Assembly (NCBI RefSeq): GCF_000281045.1
Contig: NW_008246081.1
Span: 41,872-105,871 of the forward strand
Direction of reading: 5' to 3'
Length of the DNA: 64,000 bases
Origin: Saprolegnia diclina VS20
Taxonomy: Eukaryota; Oomycota; Saprolegniomycetes; Saprolegniales; Saprolegniaceae
Made by a program: the position numbers and the translations under genes. Below are positions 7,787 to 18,564 of the stretch, one piece after another. Under the pieces are notes generated by a model. The model searched no databases. It was not told the origin of the DNA and saw nothing but the letters and a program-made list of their open reading frames with translations. Position 1 is the first letter of the stretch. Each line of letters begins with the position of its first letter.

Positions 7787-10134
7787 ATGGTGGACGCGCT
7801 GAAGACGGTCGCCGACGACGACATGAAGCTATGTATGTACGCGCCGGCTGGCGCAGGCGCCTCACGCCTCTGCTTCTATAGTGTGGACGCCGTCCAAAGA
7901 GCTGCTGGCCTCCTCCAACTGGACCAAGTTTACGGCCTTTGTCAACAAGAAGCATCGGTACACACTGCTCTCTCAGTCGCTCCGCCACTAACACTGTCAT
8001 AGCCTCCAGATTACGACGGTCGCCGAGCTCTGGCAGTGGTCAGTCGACCACATCTCGGACTTTTGGGCCGCGGTACGCTGCGATGTGATGACTATCGATG
8101 GCTAAGATTGACGCGTAGACGTGGGAGTACACGGGCATGATCGCGTCGACGCCGTACACAAAGGTCATTGACGACGAGAAGAAGATGCCGGGCGCCAAGT
8201 TCTTTCCGGGCGCGCGCCTCAACTTTGCCGAGAACCTGCTGCGCTTCCGCGACGACCGGACCGCGATCGTGTTCAAGTCGGAGACGAGCAACACGCCGAT
8301 CACGCTCACGTACAAGCAGCTTTACGCGCGCGTTGCGGCCTTGAGCCAGCGCCTGCGCGAGATGAAGGTCGTTGCTGGTGACCGTGTCGTTGGCTACATG
8401 CCCAACACGCCGGACGCGATCATCGCGATGTTGGCGTCGACGAGGTACCTCAATTCTTCACGCTCGCATGCTCATAAGGACTAGTGTCGGCGCGGTCTGG
8501 TCGAGCTGCTCGCCCGACTTTGGCAAGAACGGCGTCCTCGATCGCTTTGCGCAGATCACGCCCAAAGTCATGTTCACCACGGACGGGTACTTTTACAAGG
8601 GGAAGCGCATCGACACGATGCCGGGCCTGCGCGAGATCACGCACGAGCTCCCGTCGCTCGAGCGCATCGTCGTCTTCCGCTACACGATCGCCGATGCGTA
8701 CGACCTCGACCTGCATAGCATCCCGCGTGCCGTGTACGCCGACACGTTTATCGCCGAGCTCCAGGCGCCGGTGAAAACCAGTATCGAGTTTGAGAAGCTG
8801 CCGTTCGACCACCCGGTCTACGTCATGTACTCGTCCGGCACGACGGGCCTCCCCAAGTGCATCGTGCAAGGCCCCGGCGTGCTCCTCAACCACCTCAAGG
8901 AGCACGTGCTGCACCTCAACGTCACCCGCGACGACGTCGTCTTTTACTACACGACGACCGGCTGGATGATGTGGAACTGGCTCGTGAGCGGCCTCGCGGT
9001 CGGCGCCACGGTCGTCCTCTTTGACGGCAACCCGCTGTACCCGTCGACGGCCGCGCTCTGGAAGTTCGCCGAGGTATCTCTCTACTAGATCGTAGCGACT
9101 AAGTTGGGCGGTGTAGGAAGTGGGCGTGACAGTCTTTGGCACGAGCGCGCGGTACCTCGCGGCCGTCATGGACTCGCACTGCAAGCCCGGGAAGGAGTTT
9201 AACCTCTCGAAGCTCAAGATGATTGCGTCGACGGGGTCGCCGGCCAGCACCAACATCTTCCGCGTGCGTCTTGTCGATCTCATGGGGTTTCTTATTGCTC
9301 ATCTACCAAATGTGTCTCTAGTTTGTCTACACGGAGATCAAGACCGACGTGCAGTTTGCGTCCATCTCGGGGGGCACGGACCTCAACGGCTGCTTTGCGC
9401 TCGGGTGCACGAACCTCCCGGTGTACAACGGCGAGCTCCAGTGCCGCGGCCTCGGCCTCGACGTGCACATCTTCAGCGACGACGGCAAGAAGCTCCTGAA
9501 AGAGCAGGGCGAGCTCGTCTGCCTCAAGCCGTTCCCGTCCATGCCGCTCTACTTTTACGGCGACAAGGACGGCTCCAAGTACTTTGGCGCGTGTACGACG
9601 TCCTCACGTAGAGGATCGGAGATCTGATTTTGCGTAGACTTTGACGTGTTTCCGAACGTGTGGCGCCACGGCGACTTTGCAGAAATCACGGCCAACGACG
9701 GCATGGTGCTCTACGGGCGCTCGGACGCGACGCTCAACCCGGGTGGCGTCCGCATCGGCACGGCCGACATTTACAAGGTCGTCGAGCACATCAAGGACGT
9801 GGCCGACTGCGTCATCGTCGGCCAGGACTATGTGCTCGCCGACGGCACGCCGGACGTCAAGATCGTCCTCTTTGTCGTCATGGCCGACGGCCTCGAACTC
9901 ACAAAGGAGCTGCAAAAAAAAATTTGCAGCAAGATCCGCGCCGAGAACTCGCCGCGCCACGTGCCCGGCCTCATTGTCGCGTGCCCCGACATCCCGTACA
10001 CGGTGAGCGGCAAGAAGGTCGAGATCGCCGTCAAGCGCATCCTCGGCGGCAAGCCCATCACGAACGCCAGCGCGCTCCGCAACCCCGAGTCGCTCACGTG
10101 GTTTGAGGTGTACGCGGCCGAGCACGCCAAGTAG
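7787..10134 (+). CDS. AACS: Acetoacetyl-CoA synthetase
   Basis: Eight exons with seven introns of 40-58 nt (7833-7881, 7958-8002, 8073-8118, 8445-8484, 9074-9116, 9264-9321, 9593-9637) encode 673 residues, the usual length for AACS. The enzyme activates acetoacetate with ATP and CoA in the cytosol, feeding sterol and fatty-acid synthesis or ketone use. The N-terminal acetyl-CoA synthetase-type region has PGARLNFAENLL. The ANL-superfamily core shows the P-loop YSSGTTGLPK, the TTTGWMMWNW segment, ISGGTDLNGC, and the hinge region GRSDATLNPGGVRIGT. The C-terminal domain ends with the catalytic-lysine region VSGKKVEIAVK. ISGGTD and WMMWNW separate it from plain acetyl-CoA synthetase. Confidence 0.93.
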
Positions 10135-10173
10135 TTTTAGAGTAAGTCGCCCAATATGCATGATGCTTTGGAT

Positions 10174-11123
10174 TTAGCTTAAGAGCTCGCGGAAGAGCGC
10201 GAAGATGTCGTCGCCAGTCGACCACGTGCGCACGTTGACGCTGACGGGCGACGCAGCAAGGCGCTTCGCAAGCTCGTACTCGGCGCGGGCCAGCGCATAG
10301 TCGGTCCTATCGCGTTGTGAGTTTTGGAGAGCAGAGAGGAAGGGCGTACGAGCAGAGCTCGGACGTCGGGCAAAAGTCGCCGCCGCCATCGCCTGCGATT
10401 AGGTCATCGTCATGTTCCTGCAAGACTGGTGGGCGTACCAATGTAGACGATCTTGGTGTACGACTTGGCCGCCTTGATCGAACGCAAAATGGCGCCTAGG
10501 AGCCATGAGCGACGACGACGCAAGCAATTGTACCCTTGCACATGTTGACGGGGCACTTAGGGCAGCCGTGGAGCGCGTCGGCCTTGGGATGGAACGGGTG
10601 CACGCGCAGGATGTTGCCGTCGAACGTCCCGGGGTTGGTGAACACCGGGCGCACAATGTCCTGCAAGCCATGCAGCGCGAGCATGCTCTCGATGAAGACC
10701 GTGTTGGCGTCGCTCACAATCATAATCTCGGCGCCTTGGGCGTGGGCGAAGCGGACCGCCTCGAGCATACCTACCCACGATGAGCGCGAGCTCCGCTGAT
10801 ACATCGATGGTACCAGGCTGGACGGGCACGCGCGCAATGGCCTCGATGAGCTGTTCGCGCGTCGTCGACGTCAATTGCCCAAGCGTTTGATCTAGCGGGC
10901 ATGAGTCTCGACCGCATCGCCGACGTCGTACCCACGGCGTCCGTCCACTGCACGCCGCTCGCCGTGAGCTGCTTGAGGTTGTCGAGCAGCGCCGGCTGGA
11001 GCTCCTTGAAGACGAACGTATCCGAGTTGTCGTTGATCAAGCTCCTACGCTCGGCTGCATGAGGCCACGCCCTTCGCCCGCCCGCCTGTTGCACCAGTCG
11101 TAGTCGAAGACAACCAAGGCCAT
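10174..11123 (-). CDS. PHOSPHO1/PHOSPHO2-type HAD phosphatase
   Basis: Seven exons (11123-11095, 11044-10932, 10891-10814, 10770-10534, 10495-10439, 10392-10350, 10306-10174) encode 229 residues. The protein belongs to the HAD family of PHOSPHO1 (phosphoethanolamine/phosphocholine phosphatase) and PHOSPHO2 (pyridoxal phosphate phosphatase). Motif I is VFDYDWSLINDNSD, with the nucleophilic first Asp. Motif II is IVSDAN. Motif IV is IGDGGGDFCP. The family-specific HGCPKCPVNMCKG cysteine cluster, typical of this family, is intact. The exact substrate cannot be told from sequence. A possible link to PLP, a THI5 substrate, is only speculation because the genes are not adjacent. Confidence 0.85.
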
Positions 11124-11341
11124 TTTGCTGTAGTTCAGGCGGGGAATTCTAGGACTGCGGCGGTCGACCCACCGCTTGCATCCGAGATGGGTGGATTCGT
11201 TTGCATCAGGAGGGGGCGATTATCTCACAATGCGCTGCACACGGTGGTTTTGAAACAGTAGAAATATTTATACCTGTAAATAAAATAAAATAATTGCTGG
11301 CTCTTTCCCTTTTGTACAGATATCGTCGGCGCCCGAGTCGC

Positions 11342-12451
11342 TCACTTGAATTGGGTAAAGAAGCTCAAGCGGGACGCGGAATCTTCGCGAAGGTCCGCGC
11401 CGCCGAGGCCGCCGTTGTCCGAGGAGAGGAACCAGTCCGAGGGCGACGACGAGTCGGTCGCGTCGCCGCTGCCGCCAATCGAGACCGCCGAAAAGTCCTT
11501 CCAGAGCTCGTCGGCCTGCAGCGAGAGGTCGCGCTTGAGCGGCGACTTGAGCGACGAGCCGGCGGGAACCGTGGGCGGAAGGCCAACCTTGGGCGAGGAG
11601 GCACCGACGGTCGGCGCCGGCGCCTCGTTGTCCGGGAACGACTGCGAAAACTTGAGAAGCACGCCGATCGCGTCTTGCAAGCCGTTGTACTCGACGCTCT
11701 GGTCCAGGACGTTGCTCATTGAAGGCGACTTCTTGGGCGGGCCGATTGGGCTCGTCTTGGGCGCGTACGTGTGCTCAGACGGGCTGCGCAAGAACGTCGG
11801 CGTCGAAGCGACTTCGCCCGAGAGCCACGTCGGCGACGATTGGCCGTTGAGCATGCCAAGGTCCGAGTTGTAAGGCATGAGGCCATTCGATGCGGGGAGG
11901 TCCGAGTTGTACTGGGCGTTGAGGAACGAGAGGTCGCCTTGGGACGTGGGGGAGATCTCGTTACGTGGAGACAAGCCACTCGACTTGTACATCGACCCCG
12001 AGCGGCCGACGGGCTCCTCTTCGTGAATGAAGCGGCAGCGGCTACCGTAAGGGCAGTGGCCCGACCCCCAGTAGGACTTGCACTTGGTGGTCTTGTACTT
12101 GGGGTGGCGGAGCACGTGGCGAAGCTCGGGCATGCCGTGAGCAAACTGGCACTTGGCGCCGTAGCGGCAGCTGCCGTACTCGGAGAAGCGCTTGCAGAGC
12201 TCGGTCTTGTAGAGCGAGGGCTTGGCGTTGTTCTTGGGCGAGACGATCTGGCCCGAGAGGTCGTACTGGTCTTCGCCGTCGTCCATGTAGTGGCCGTGGG
12301 GCATGCCCATCGAGTGCGAGTGCTCGAGCGAGAGGCTGTAGGGCGGGGGCTGGTGGTTGGCGAGGTCCAGGTACTCGGCCTCGGAGTGGTGGCTGTTCAT
12401 CATCCCCATCGAGAGCCGACGCTGCGAGTGGTCCATGGCCGTCACCAACAT
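11342..12451 (-). CDS. Tandem CCCH zinc-finger protein (TTP/ZFP36-like)
   Basis: A single-exon, 369-residue protein. Two C-x8-C-x5-C-x3-H fingers sit at about residues 80-145, each led by the YKT(E/T)(L/K)C motif of the tristetraprolin family, which binds AU-rich elements in 3' UTRs and promotes mRNA decay. The rest is low-complexity and Ser/Pro-rich with many SP sites, suggesting control by proline-directed kinases. It ends in the short motif FFTQFK. The start is ATG 12451 (MLVTAMDHSQ); the open frame extends upstream but has no earlier ATG. Confidence 0.85.
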   Translation of the reverse strand: MLVTAMDHSQRRLSMGMMNSHHSEAEYLDLANHQPPPYSLSLEHSHSMGMPHGHYMDDGEDQYDLSGQIVSPKNNAKPSLYKTELCKRFSEYGSCRYGAKCQFAHGMPELRHVLRHPKYKTTKCKSYWGSGHCPYGSRCRFIHEEEPVGRSGSMYKSSGLSPRNEISPTSQGDLSFLNAQYNSDLPASNGLMPYNSDLGMLNGQSSPTWLSGEVASTPTFLRSPSEHTYAPKTSPIGPPKKSPSMSNVLDQSVEYNGLQDAIGVLLKFSQSFPDNEAPAPTVGASSPKVGLPPTVPAGSSLKSPLKRDLSLQADELWKDFSAVSIGGSGDATDSSSPSDWFLSSDNGGLGGADLREDSASRLSFFTQFK

Positions 12452-14216
12452 ACTGTTACGAAGAGCTTCTGGTAAAGTCAAATGCGGCGGACCCAAGGAG
12501 CGACTGCTTCTTGGGGCGTGCGGATTATGCGAAACAAGAGCAAATGAAAAAATGAACAATTACAAATCGGCATGCCTCTCCCGACGCGTATTTTAATAGC
12601 GTTTTTCGCACAGTCCATACAAACCGCCATATAAATGGCACCGCTTCGGCGCGATTCTCGAAATTATGCCCGCAGCCCGTATTTTAATTCACGGCCGTAC
12701 GAAATAACTACCCTCCACCAATATTCTCGTCCAATCCGTACAATCCTTCATTTTTCGAATCCTTCGCCGTACATCGTACATCCGTACAAACACTCCGTGA
12801 AAACACCGTACGGAGACCGTACAGAGCGTACATTCCCCAGCTGGGCCAGGCGTCGCCGGCCAAGACGCCCTCGGATTGGCTGCTTCCCAGGTGCTGGCTG
12901 TGCAATAAAAATGCAGTCCGTTCGGTCCTGAATTTTATTTGAAGGCCTCTCTTTTTTTAAATTCTGCGACTCGGAAACTGACCCGCGTTGCATTATATTT
13001 CGTAGTATTATTTTGGTGTGCTATTTTAAAACGAGGTCACCTGTCGCCCGACTTCGGCGCGAATCGGCGATGATTTTTTCTTGCTAGCGGCCACTTTTTT
13101 TCGTATTTTAATGCAACGCGAGGTCTCCGCCAAAGTATCCAGCCGAACGATTCGTGGCGCTGCATGATGTGGCTGCCTTGGCCAGCTGAAATGCGACATG
13201 CTGTCGAGGGCATTCGCCAGCCTTGCTTCGCCATGGACATGCGGCGCCTGTGGACTGCCGCACACGGCCGAGCTGTCGCGCCAGTCGGCGACCCTCCACA
13301 ACGCCCGACGCGGCGGAAGCCTTGCCAGCCGCATACCGTTTCACAGCGTCCTGAGATATCCACGTGCGTGTGATAGCGAGGCCGATGGGCGGCTCTGAGG
13401 TTGTCGTTGCCCTTGTGCCGTCGCGCAAGACTAGCGCGTCGTGATGATAAGGCTTGAATACCGGGAAGACTTGTCGATTCCGAGGTGACGGACTTTGCAG
13501 TGCGCTCCCACAGCCCTCTGCAATGAAGGTGGCACGAAGAAGGCGGGAGAACCTTGCCAGCGGGGCGACTGATCCGTCGTTAGAAGCGCGGCGTACTGTC
13601 GCCGACCTGATAAATGCGATGCTTGCAGCGAATGACGACGGTACATATATAGGGACAATGCGAGGCGGCGGCAGTACACGGTACTACTATTCGACGCGGG
13701 AGCAAAGGGACCTTTAACGCCGTCCTCTGCTGGAGTAGCCTACGAGCTTGACGCAGGCCCAAGCGGCGCGGCAACCGCGCCGACGCCACGCTTCGGGAAT
13801 CTTCCGCACCCAAGAATGCACGTCAGCCGCCTCCTGTTTGAAGTTGGATCGAACGCACACAATTACACAATTCACCGAGTGATCGGCTTTTCACACGCAA
13901 ATACCACACGTGAAATTCGACGCCGAGAGTGCTGGTCGATTTTGAGTGAAGGTACGGTAACCGAGCATAACCGGTTAAGCAAACCGGTTGGTGGAGGAGT
14001 CACGCGCCGACTGCACCAAGCAAGGCAGGCCAGCAGAGCAGGCTGGCAGGCCAACACACAGGGCGAATGACGTGGCAGCTAATAGCTAGCGCCATGTTAG
14101 TCATGGGCTAGAGCGTTAGCAGCTCAAGTAGCGTGGTGGGGAGTTTTCTCATTCTAGAACCTTCGATGCAACGACCTTCGAAGCATCGAGCAAGGAAGGA
14201 GGACGAGATGGTGTTA
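12452..14216. other. 1.8-kb gene-free stretch with short dispersed repeats
   Basis: No convincing gene on either strand. The composition is more AT-rich than neighbouring genes. The 11-mer CGTATTTTAAT occurs three times (12587-12597, 12678-12688, 13102-13112). CCGTAC/CGTACA is repeated densely at 12690-12835. AACCGGTT palindromes occur around 13968-13990. These could be remains of an old mobile element or a promoter-proximal repeat array, but no terminal repeats or transposase were found. Confidence 0.4.
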
Positions 14217-14384
14217 TTATTGTGGATTATCATAAGCAAGCAGAAGCAGTCGCGCGGTCGGGCCGCTCGCTCGCGTCCGCTCGCAGCAATGATCCGCGAA
14301 GGGACCTAAGTACAGGAATAGAATATATGAATGAGACGTATCTTGGGCCCTTGGCGACAAGGAGGGGGTCAAACCACCCCCTTC

Positions 14385-14586
14385 NNNNNNNNNNNNNNNN
14401 NNNNNNNNNNNNNNNNNNNNNNNNNNNNNNNNNNNNNNNNNNNNNNNNNNNNNNNNNNNNNNNNNNNNNNNNNNNNNNNNNNNNNNNNNNNNNNNNNNNN
14501 NNNNNNNNNNNNNNNNNNNNNNNNNNNNNNNNNNNNNNNNNNNNNNNNNNNNNNNNNNNNNNNNNNNNNNNNNNNNNNNNNNNNNN
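14385..14586. other. Assembly gap (202 N)
   Basis: A run of 202 undetermined bases lies at the 3' end of the SR-protein gene, inside or just after its Arg/Ser-repeat coding region. That is a likely place for an assembler to fail on low-complexity repeats. The sequence next to the gap on the 14587 side is a GGC/TAC-type repeat on the plus strand. Confidence 0.95.
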
Positions 14587-15176
14587 CTGCGACGGGGGCT
14601 GCGGCTACGGCTACGGCGAGGGCTACGACTGCGGCTACGACCTGCACGACCAGCTTCCTTAATACTGATCACAGAGGTACCCATCTTGCACTTGAACTCC
14701 GAGTTGTTCAGCGTGTCCAGCGCCCGGTTCAAATCTTCCTTGTTGGAGAACTCGGCATAGCCGCCACCCCCACGCGAGTTGACCTTGGTGTAGATGACTT
14801 CACCCGCGGGACGCATGTGGTCCTTGAGGTCCTGCCACGACGCGCCGTCGGGCAAGTTGGTGACATCCAGGGCGTACTTGCCGCTGCCCGGCAAGTTACG
14901 GCCGAATTGGCTCGTGTTGCGGTCACCGCGGTCACGGTAGCCGCCCTTGGTGGGCTCGACGCGCAGGCGGGCGCCGTCAAAGCGGTAGCCGTCACGGCCG
15001 CGGATGGCATCGTCAGCGTCGCGCTCGTCCTCAAACTCGACAAAGGCAAAGGCCGGCGGGCGGCTGGGCAGCTTGATGTCAATGTCCACGATGCGCCCGT
15101 ACTTGTAGAAGAGGTCGTCGATCTCGCGCGTACGCACGTCCATCGGAAGGTTTCCCACGTAGATGCGGCCGCCCAT
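14587..15176 (-). CDS. SRSF1 (ASF/SF2)-like SR splicing factor, 3' end lost in gap
   Basis: About 196 residues are visible before the gap. RRM1 starts at MGGRIYVGNLP (RNP2) with AFAFVEFE as RNP1. RRM2 is a pseudo-RRM whose helix carries SWQDLKDHMR, the SRSF1 hallmark used for RNA and SRPK contact. A Gly/Arg linker separates them, and an RS domain (RSRSRSPRR repeats) starts just before the gap. SRSF1 proteins bind exonic enhancers and recruit U1/U2AF in the nucleus. The stop codon is not seen. The start ATG at 15176 matches the usual SRSF1 N-terminus. TATCCGGAT and TCCGGATAA motifs lie 60-75 bp upstream. Confidence 0.88.
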
Positions 15177-15752
15177 TGTGCAGAGTCGAAGTTTCGAAAT
15201 GTGTGGCATCAATGGCGCCCGGTTTCCATTTCACTATCCGGATCTCCGGATAATAAAACCAGCCGACGCTGGCTAGTCGCACGCAACTTCAGCCACGCGG
15301 ATGGCAGCTCCCTGCCCGTTGTCGGCGCCCGACGCTGAGAACCGTCCTATCGCGCGAGGCTATAGAAGATAAGATGGCGTTGATCTCGCATGCGCGCCAT
15401 TCTCTGTCGACATCAGCTCGTCAAATCTGTAAAGGTTGGGTGTTTCAAGCCTACGAGGTTGGGCACGCGTCGTTGACACCTCCCTCGGCCAAAGACACGG
15501 CGACGCGGCTGGTCGCACGCAATTCACCAGGTGCCAACGGGCCAGGAGCGGTGCAGTTTAGCGCGGGCTCGTCGTGGGCCGAGGCCCTCGAGGCCTTTGG
15601 CGGTCGGCGCTCCGGGTCCGACGAGCCGGCGACGCGCGAAGAGCGAGCAGCGCTGCGTAGTCTTTACCGCCGAGAGCAACCTCTGATACTTGATGATTGC
15701 CAACATTGCTTTATGGAGTATTCCTATCGCATTTCGCATTTCGGCGAGCGTC
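15177..15752. other. Intergenic region upstream of the SR and LRR genes
   Basis: This holds the divergent promoters of the SR protein and the LRRC40-like gene. The paired TATCCGGAT...TCCGGATAA lies at 15235-15253. The part from about 15530 to 15690 is GC-rich and has an open frame (SSWAEALEAFGGRRSG...), which may be an upstream exon of the LRR gene. I could not connect it by a convincing splice. Confidence 0.35.
15235..15253. promoter_or_regulatory. Paired ATCCGGAT motif upstream of SRSF1-like gene
   Basis: TATCCGGAT at 15235-15243 and TCCGGATAA at 15245-15253 lie side by side, 60-75 bp before the ATG of the SR gene. See the finding on this motif. Confidence 0.5.
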
Positions 15753-18427
15753 ATGCAGCGAGTCTTGCGGCAGTCGCGGCAGTCGGGCACGCTCAACTTG
15801 ACGTCCCGCGACCTGACGCATGTTCCGGCCGAAGTCCTCTTCCCACTCAAGCACCTTGAGGCTGTAGGTCCTACTAATGCTATCCACAGAGCTCATGCAG
15901 GCACGTAGGACGAGAAGCATTGGGAATGCATCGATCTGTACAAACTCGACCTGAGCTACAACCAGCTGCGCAGTCTGCCCGAGGCCCTCCGCGAACTCGC
16001 AGGGCTCAAGTGGCTCAAAGTCAAGGACAACCAGCTCACGCGGCTTCCGGCGTCGCTGGGGTCGCTCCAGCTTCTCGTGTACCTTGACGTGAGCGAGTAC
16101 GCCATCCGCATAGTCGTATGTTGCATATCGTTGCTCATGGCGGCGTGTAGCAACCGACTCAATGACGTCCCCGAGTTTGTGGGCGACTTGCTTCAGCTGC
16201 GGGAGCTCTGCGTGACGAGCAACACGATCTCGTCCTTGCCGAGCTCGCTCGGTCGCCTCGAGCACCTCGAGACCTTGCGCCTCGACAACAACCAACTCAC
16301 GAGCCTGCCCGAGGCCATTGGTGCGCATTCGAAGTAGGCTGCGACGCTGCATCTCAGCGTGATATGTAGGGCACCTGACGAAGCTCCGTGTGTTGAATGC
16401 GCAAAGCAACCAGCTCGCGTCGCTGCCCGCCTCGTTCGCCAACCTCTTGAGCCTCTCTTCATTGGACCTGAGCAAGAACAATCTGGGGGCGACGGTCGTT
16501 GTCCTTGACAAGATGGCACAGCTCGAGTTTGCGGACCTCCGCAACAACGGGCTCTCGGCCTTTCCGTCGCTGCCGACGACGACGCGCTTGGACCACTTGC
16601 TCTTGGGCAACAATAAGCTTACGTCCATCGACGACGCATCGCTCGCACGCGTCGCTACGTCGCTCACGGTGCTCAACATCCACGACAACCAGCTCAACGC
16701 GCTGTCGGCGGACCTCATGTCGCAGTTTGCAAAGCTCAAGACCCTCGACCTCTCCAACAACAACCTCTCCGACCTCCCTTACGGTACCAACGACGCTGTG
16801 GCACCCAAGTTCTTATGGTATCTTAGTGCTTGGTCACATTGGGTCGCTCAACCACATTCTCGTCGAAGGCAACCCGCTCCGGTACACTGCACGCATACGT
16901 TCTGCTTCGCTCATGGGTCCTGTAGGTCGATCCGGTTCTCGGTGTTGACGGGCGGCCACCAAGCGCTCAAGTCATACCTGCGCGGTCGCGGCCCCGCGGC
17001 TGCGACTGAGAGTGTGGACGTTGCCGAGTCGCTCTCAGAAACGAAATCCGATCCGGCTGCACGTAGCACGCGCGCAATGACCGACGACTCGCTCTTGCAT
17101 GCGTTTGAAGCCGGGACGCTGGACTTGACCAAACAACAGTATGGTTCTTATTTCTACAGCATTTCGCTACACCCAGTTGCATTAGGCTAACGCAAGTGCC
17201 CGTGATCGACGTCGACCACATTTGCGCGACGCTCGTCCACCTCAACCTGTCGCGCAACCTCCTCACCGAGCTGCCCGCGCACATGGGCAGCCTCATGGCG
17301 CTGCAGGTACGCACTTCGCACGCTTGCATCCTCGTTGACACACGAGCGCAGACGCTGACGGCCGAAGAAAACTTGATCACGCGCATCGACCCGAGCATTG
17401 GTGCACTCCCGCGACTGCAATTTCTCCGGCTCAAGCGCAACCGGCTCAACGAAAAGGCCATCGCCGCCATGCTTCCGCCCACGACCGAGGTCGTCTCGAT
17501 GCTCAAGGTTCGCGTCTCCTTCCCACCGAAGTATCGTAGTAGTCCGTCTGTTTAGGAACTGGACTTGCGGAACAACGCGTTCACGCACGTACCGCCTATG
17601 GTCGTCGAGCTGCCCGTCCTCGACACGCTGCTGCTTTCGTTCAACAAAATTTCGACGCTCGACGGCGTCGAATGGGCGCAAGCCCAGAAGCTCTCGGTCG
17701 TCGCCTTCTCGGACAACAAGGTGCGCCGTGACGACACGACCGCTGGTGATGAAATGCACTGCATTGTAGCTCACGTCGCTCGGGTCGATCCACGAAGCCA
17801 AGCACTTGACGTCGCTCAGCCTCGAAAACAACAACCTTATGCATGTGCGAAAGTGCTTCGTGGTAGAGAGACTGGGCTGACATAGGCGTGTAGATCCCTC
17901 CCGAACTCGGTTTGTGCGAGCACCTCCGCGCCCTCGTCATCACGGGCAACCCGCAGCGCCGCATCCGGTTCACGATCCAGCAAAAGGGCTCGGACGCAGT
18001 GCTGCAGTGTCTTCGTGACCAGCTTGGTGTGACCGCGCCCGTCCCTGTCGCCAACGCAGAAAACGTGCCGCCGCCCAACCGTACTCTGAGCCAGCGCAAC
18101 GCAGGCCATCCTCGCCCCGCGGCCGGCCACGAGTCATCGGCGCCAGCGCCACGCACCACGGGTCCGCGTACGAGCATCACACCTCCGCAGCGGCCGCAGC
18201 AGGTTGCGCCAGTCGGCCGGAGCAGCGCCGCGCCGCCGGCCAAGCGCAAGCTCGACGCGGAGCCGGCAACGGACATGGCGCAGCTCGTGGCCAAGATCCA
18301 CGAGCTCGAGGTTCAGGTCGAAGAGTGCTCGCTGAGCAACGCCAAGCGCTACGCGGTGAAGAAGGAGCTCGCGATGCTGCGCTCGCGCAAGATCCGCGAA
18401 GATCGCAAGGCGCACGCGTCGCAGTAG
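15753..18427 (+). CDS. LRRC40-like leucine-rich-repeat protein
   Basis: Eleven exons with ten introns of 43-54 nt give 733 residues. The order of blocks matches vertebrate LRRC40. There is an N-terminal RQSGTLNLTSRDLT lead, then a long array of LRRs (LDLSNNNLSDLP-type). The first array ends with EGNPLRSIRF...LKSYLRGR. A second LRR array ends with the related TGNPQRRIRF...LQCLRDQL. The oomycete protein adds a Pro-rich linker and a C-terminal charged coiled coil of about 60 residues. Its function in animals is not established; LRR arrays are protein-binding scaffolds. The start at 15753 is the minimal one: an N-terminal exon upstream is possible. Confidence 0.8.
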
Positions 18428-18564
18428 GACTCTTGGGGCCAGCAAACCCAGATGCCCATTTAAGATTGGAAATGGACCAATCACAGCCCGTGCTGCCATT
18501 TGACTGGTCTTGAGTATGCTAGCCTATTATTCGCCAATCAATCCATCTTATTTTTGAGAAAGCG

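Noticed and set aside
12452-14216. Possible transposon
   Set aside because: Short repeats exist but no transposase, terminal inverted repeats or target-site duplication were found.
15374-15859. Plus-strand open frame of about 160 codons before the LRRC40-like gene
   Set aside because: No recognisable family, and it overlaps the true LRR exon in another frame. Part of it may be an upstream exon, but no convincing splice was found.
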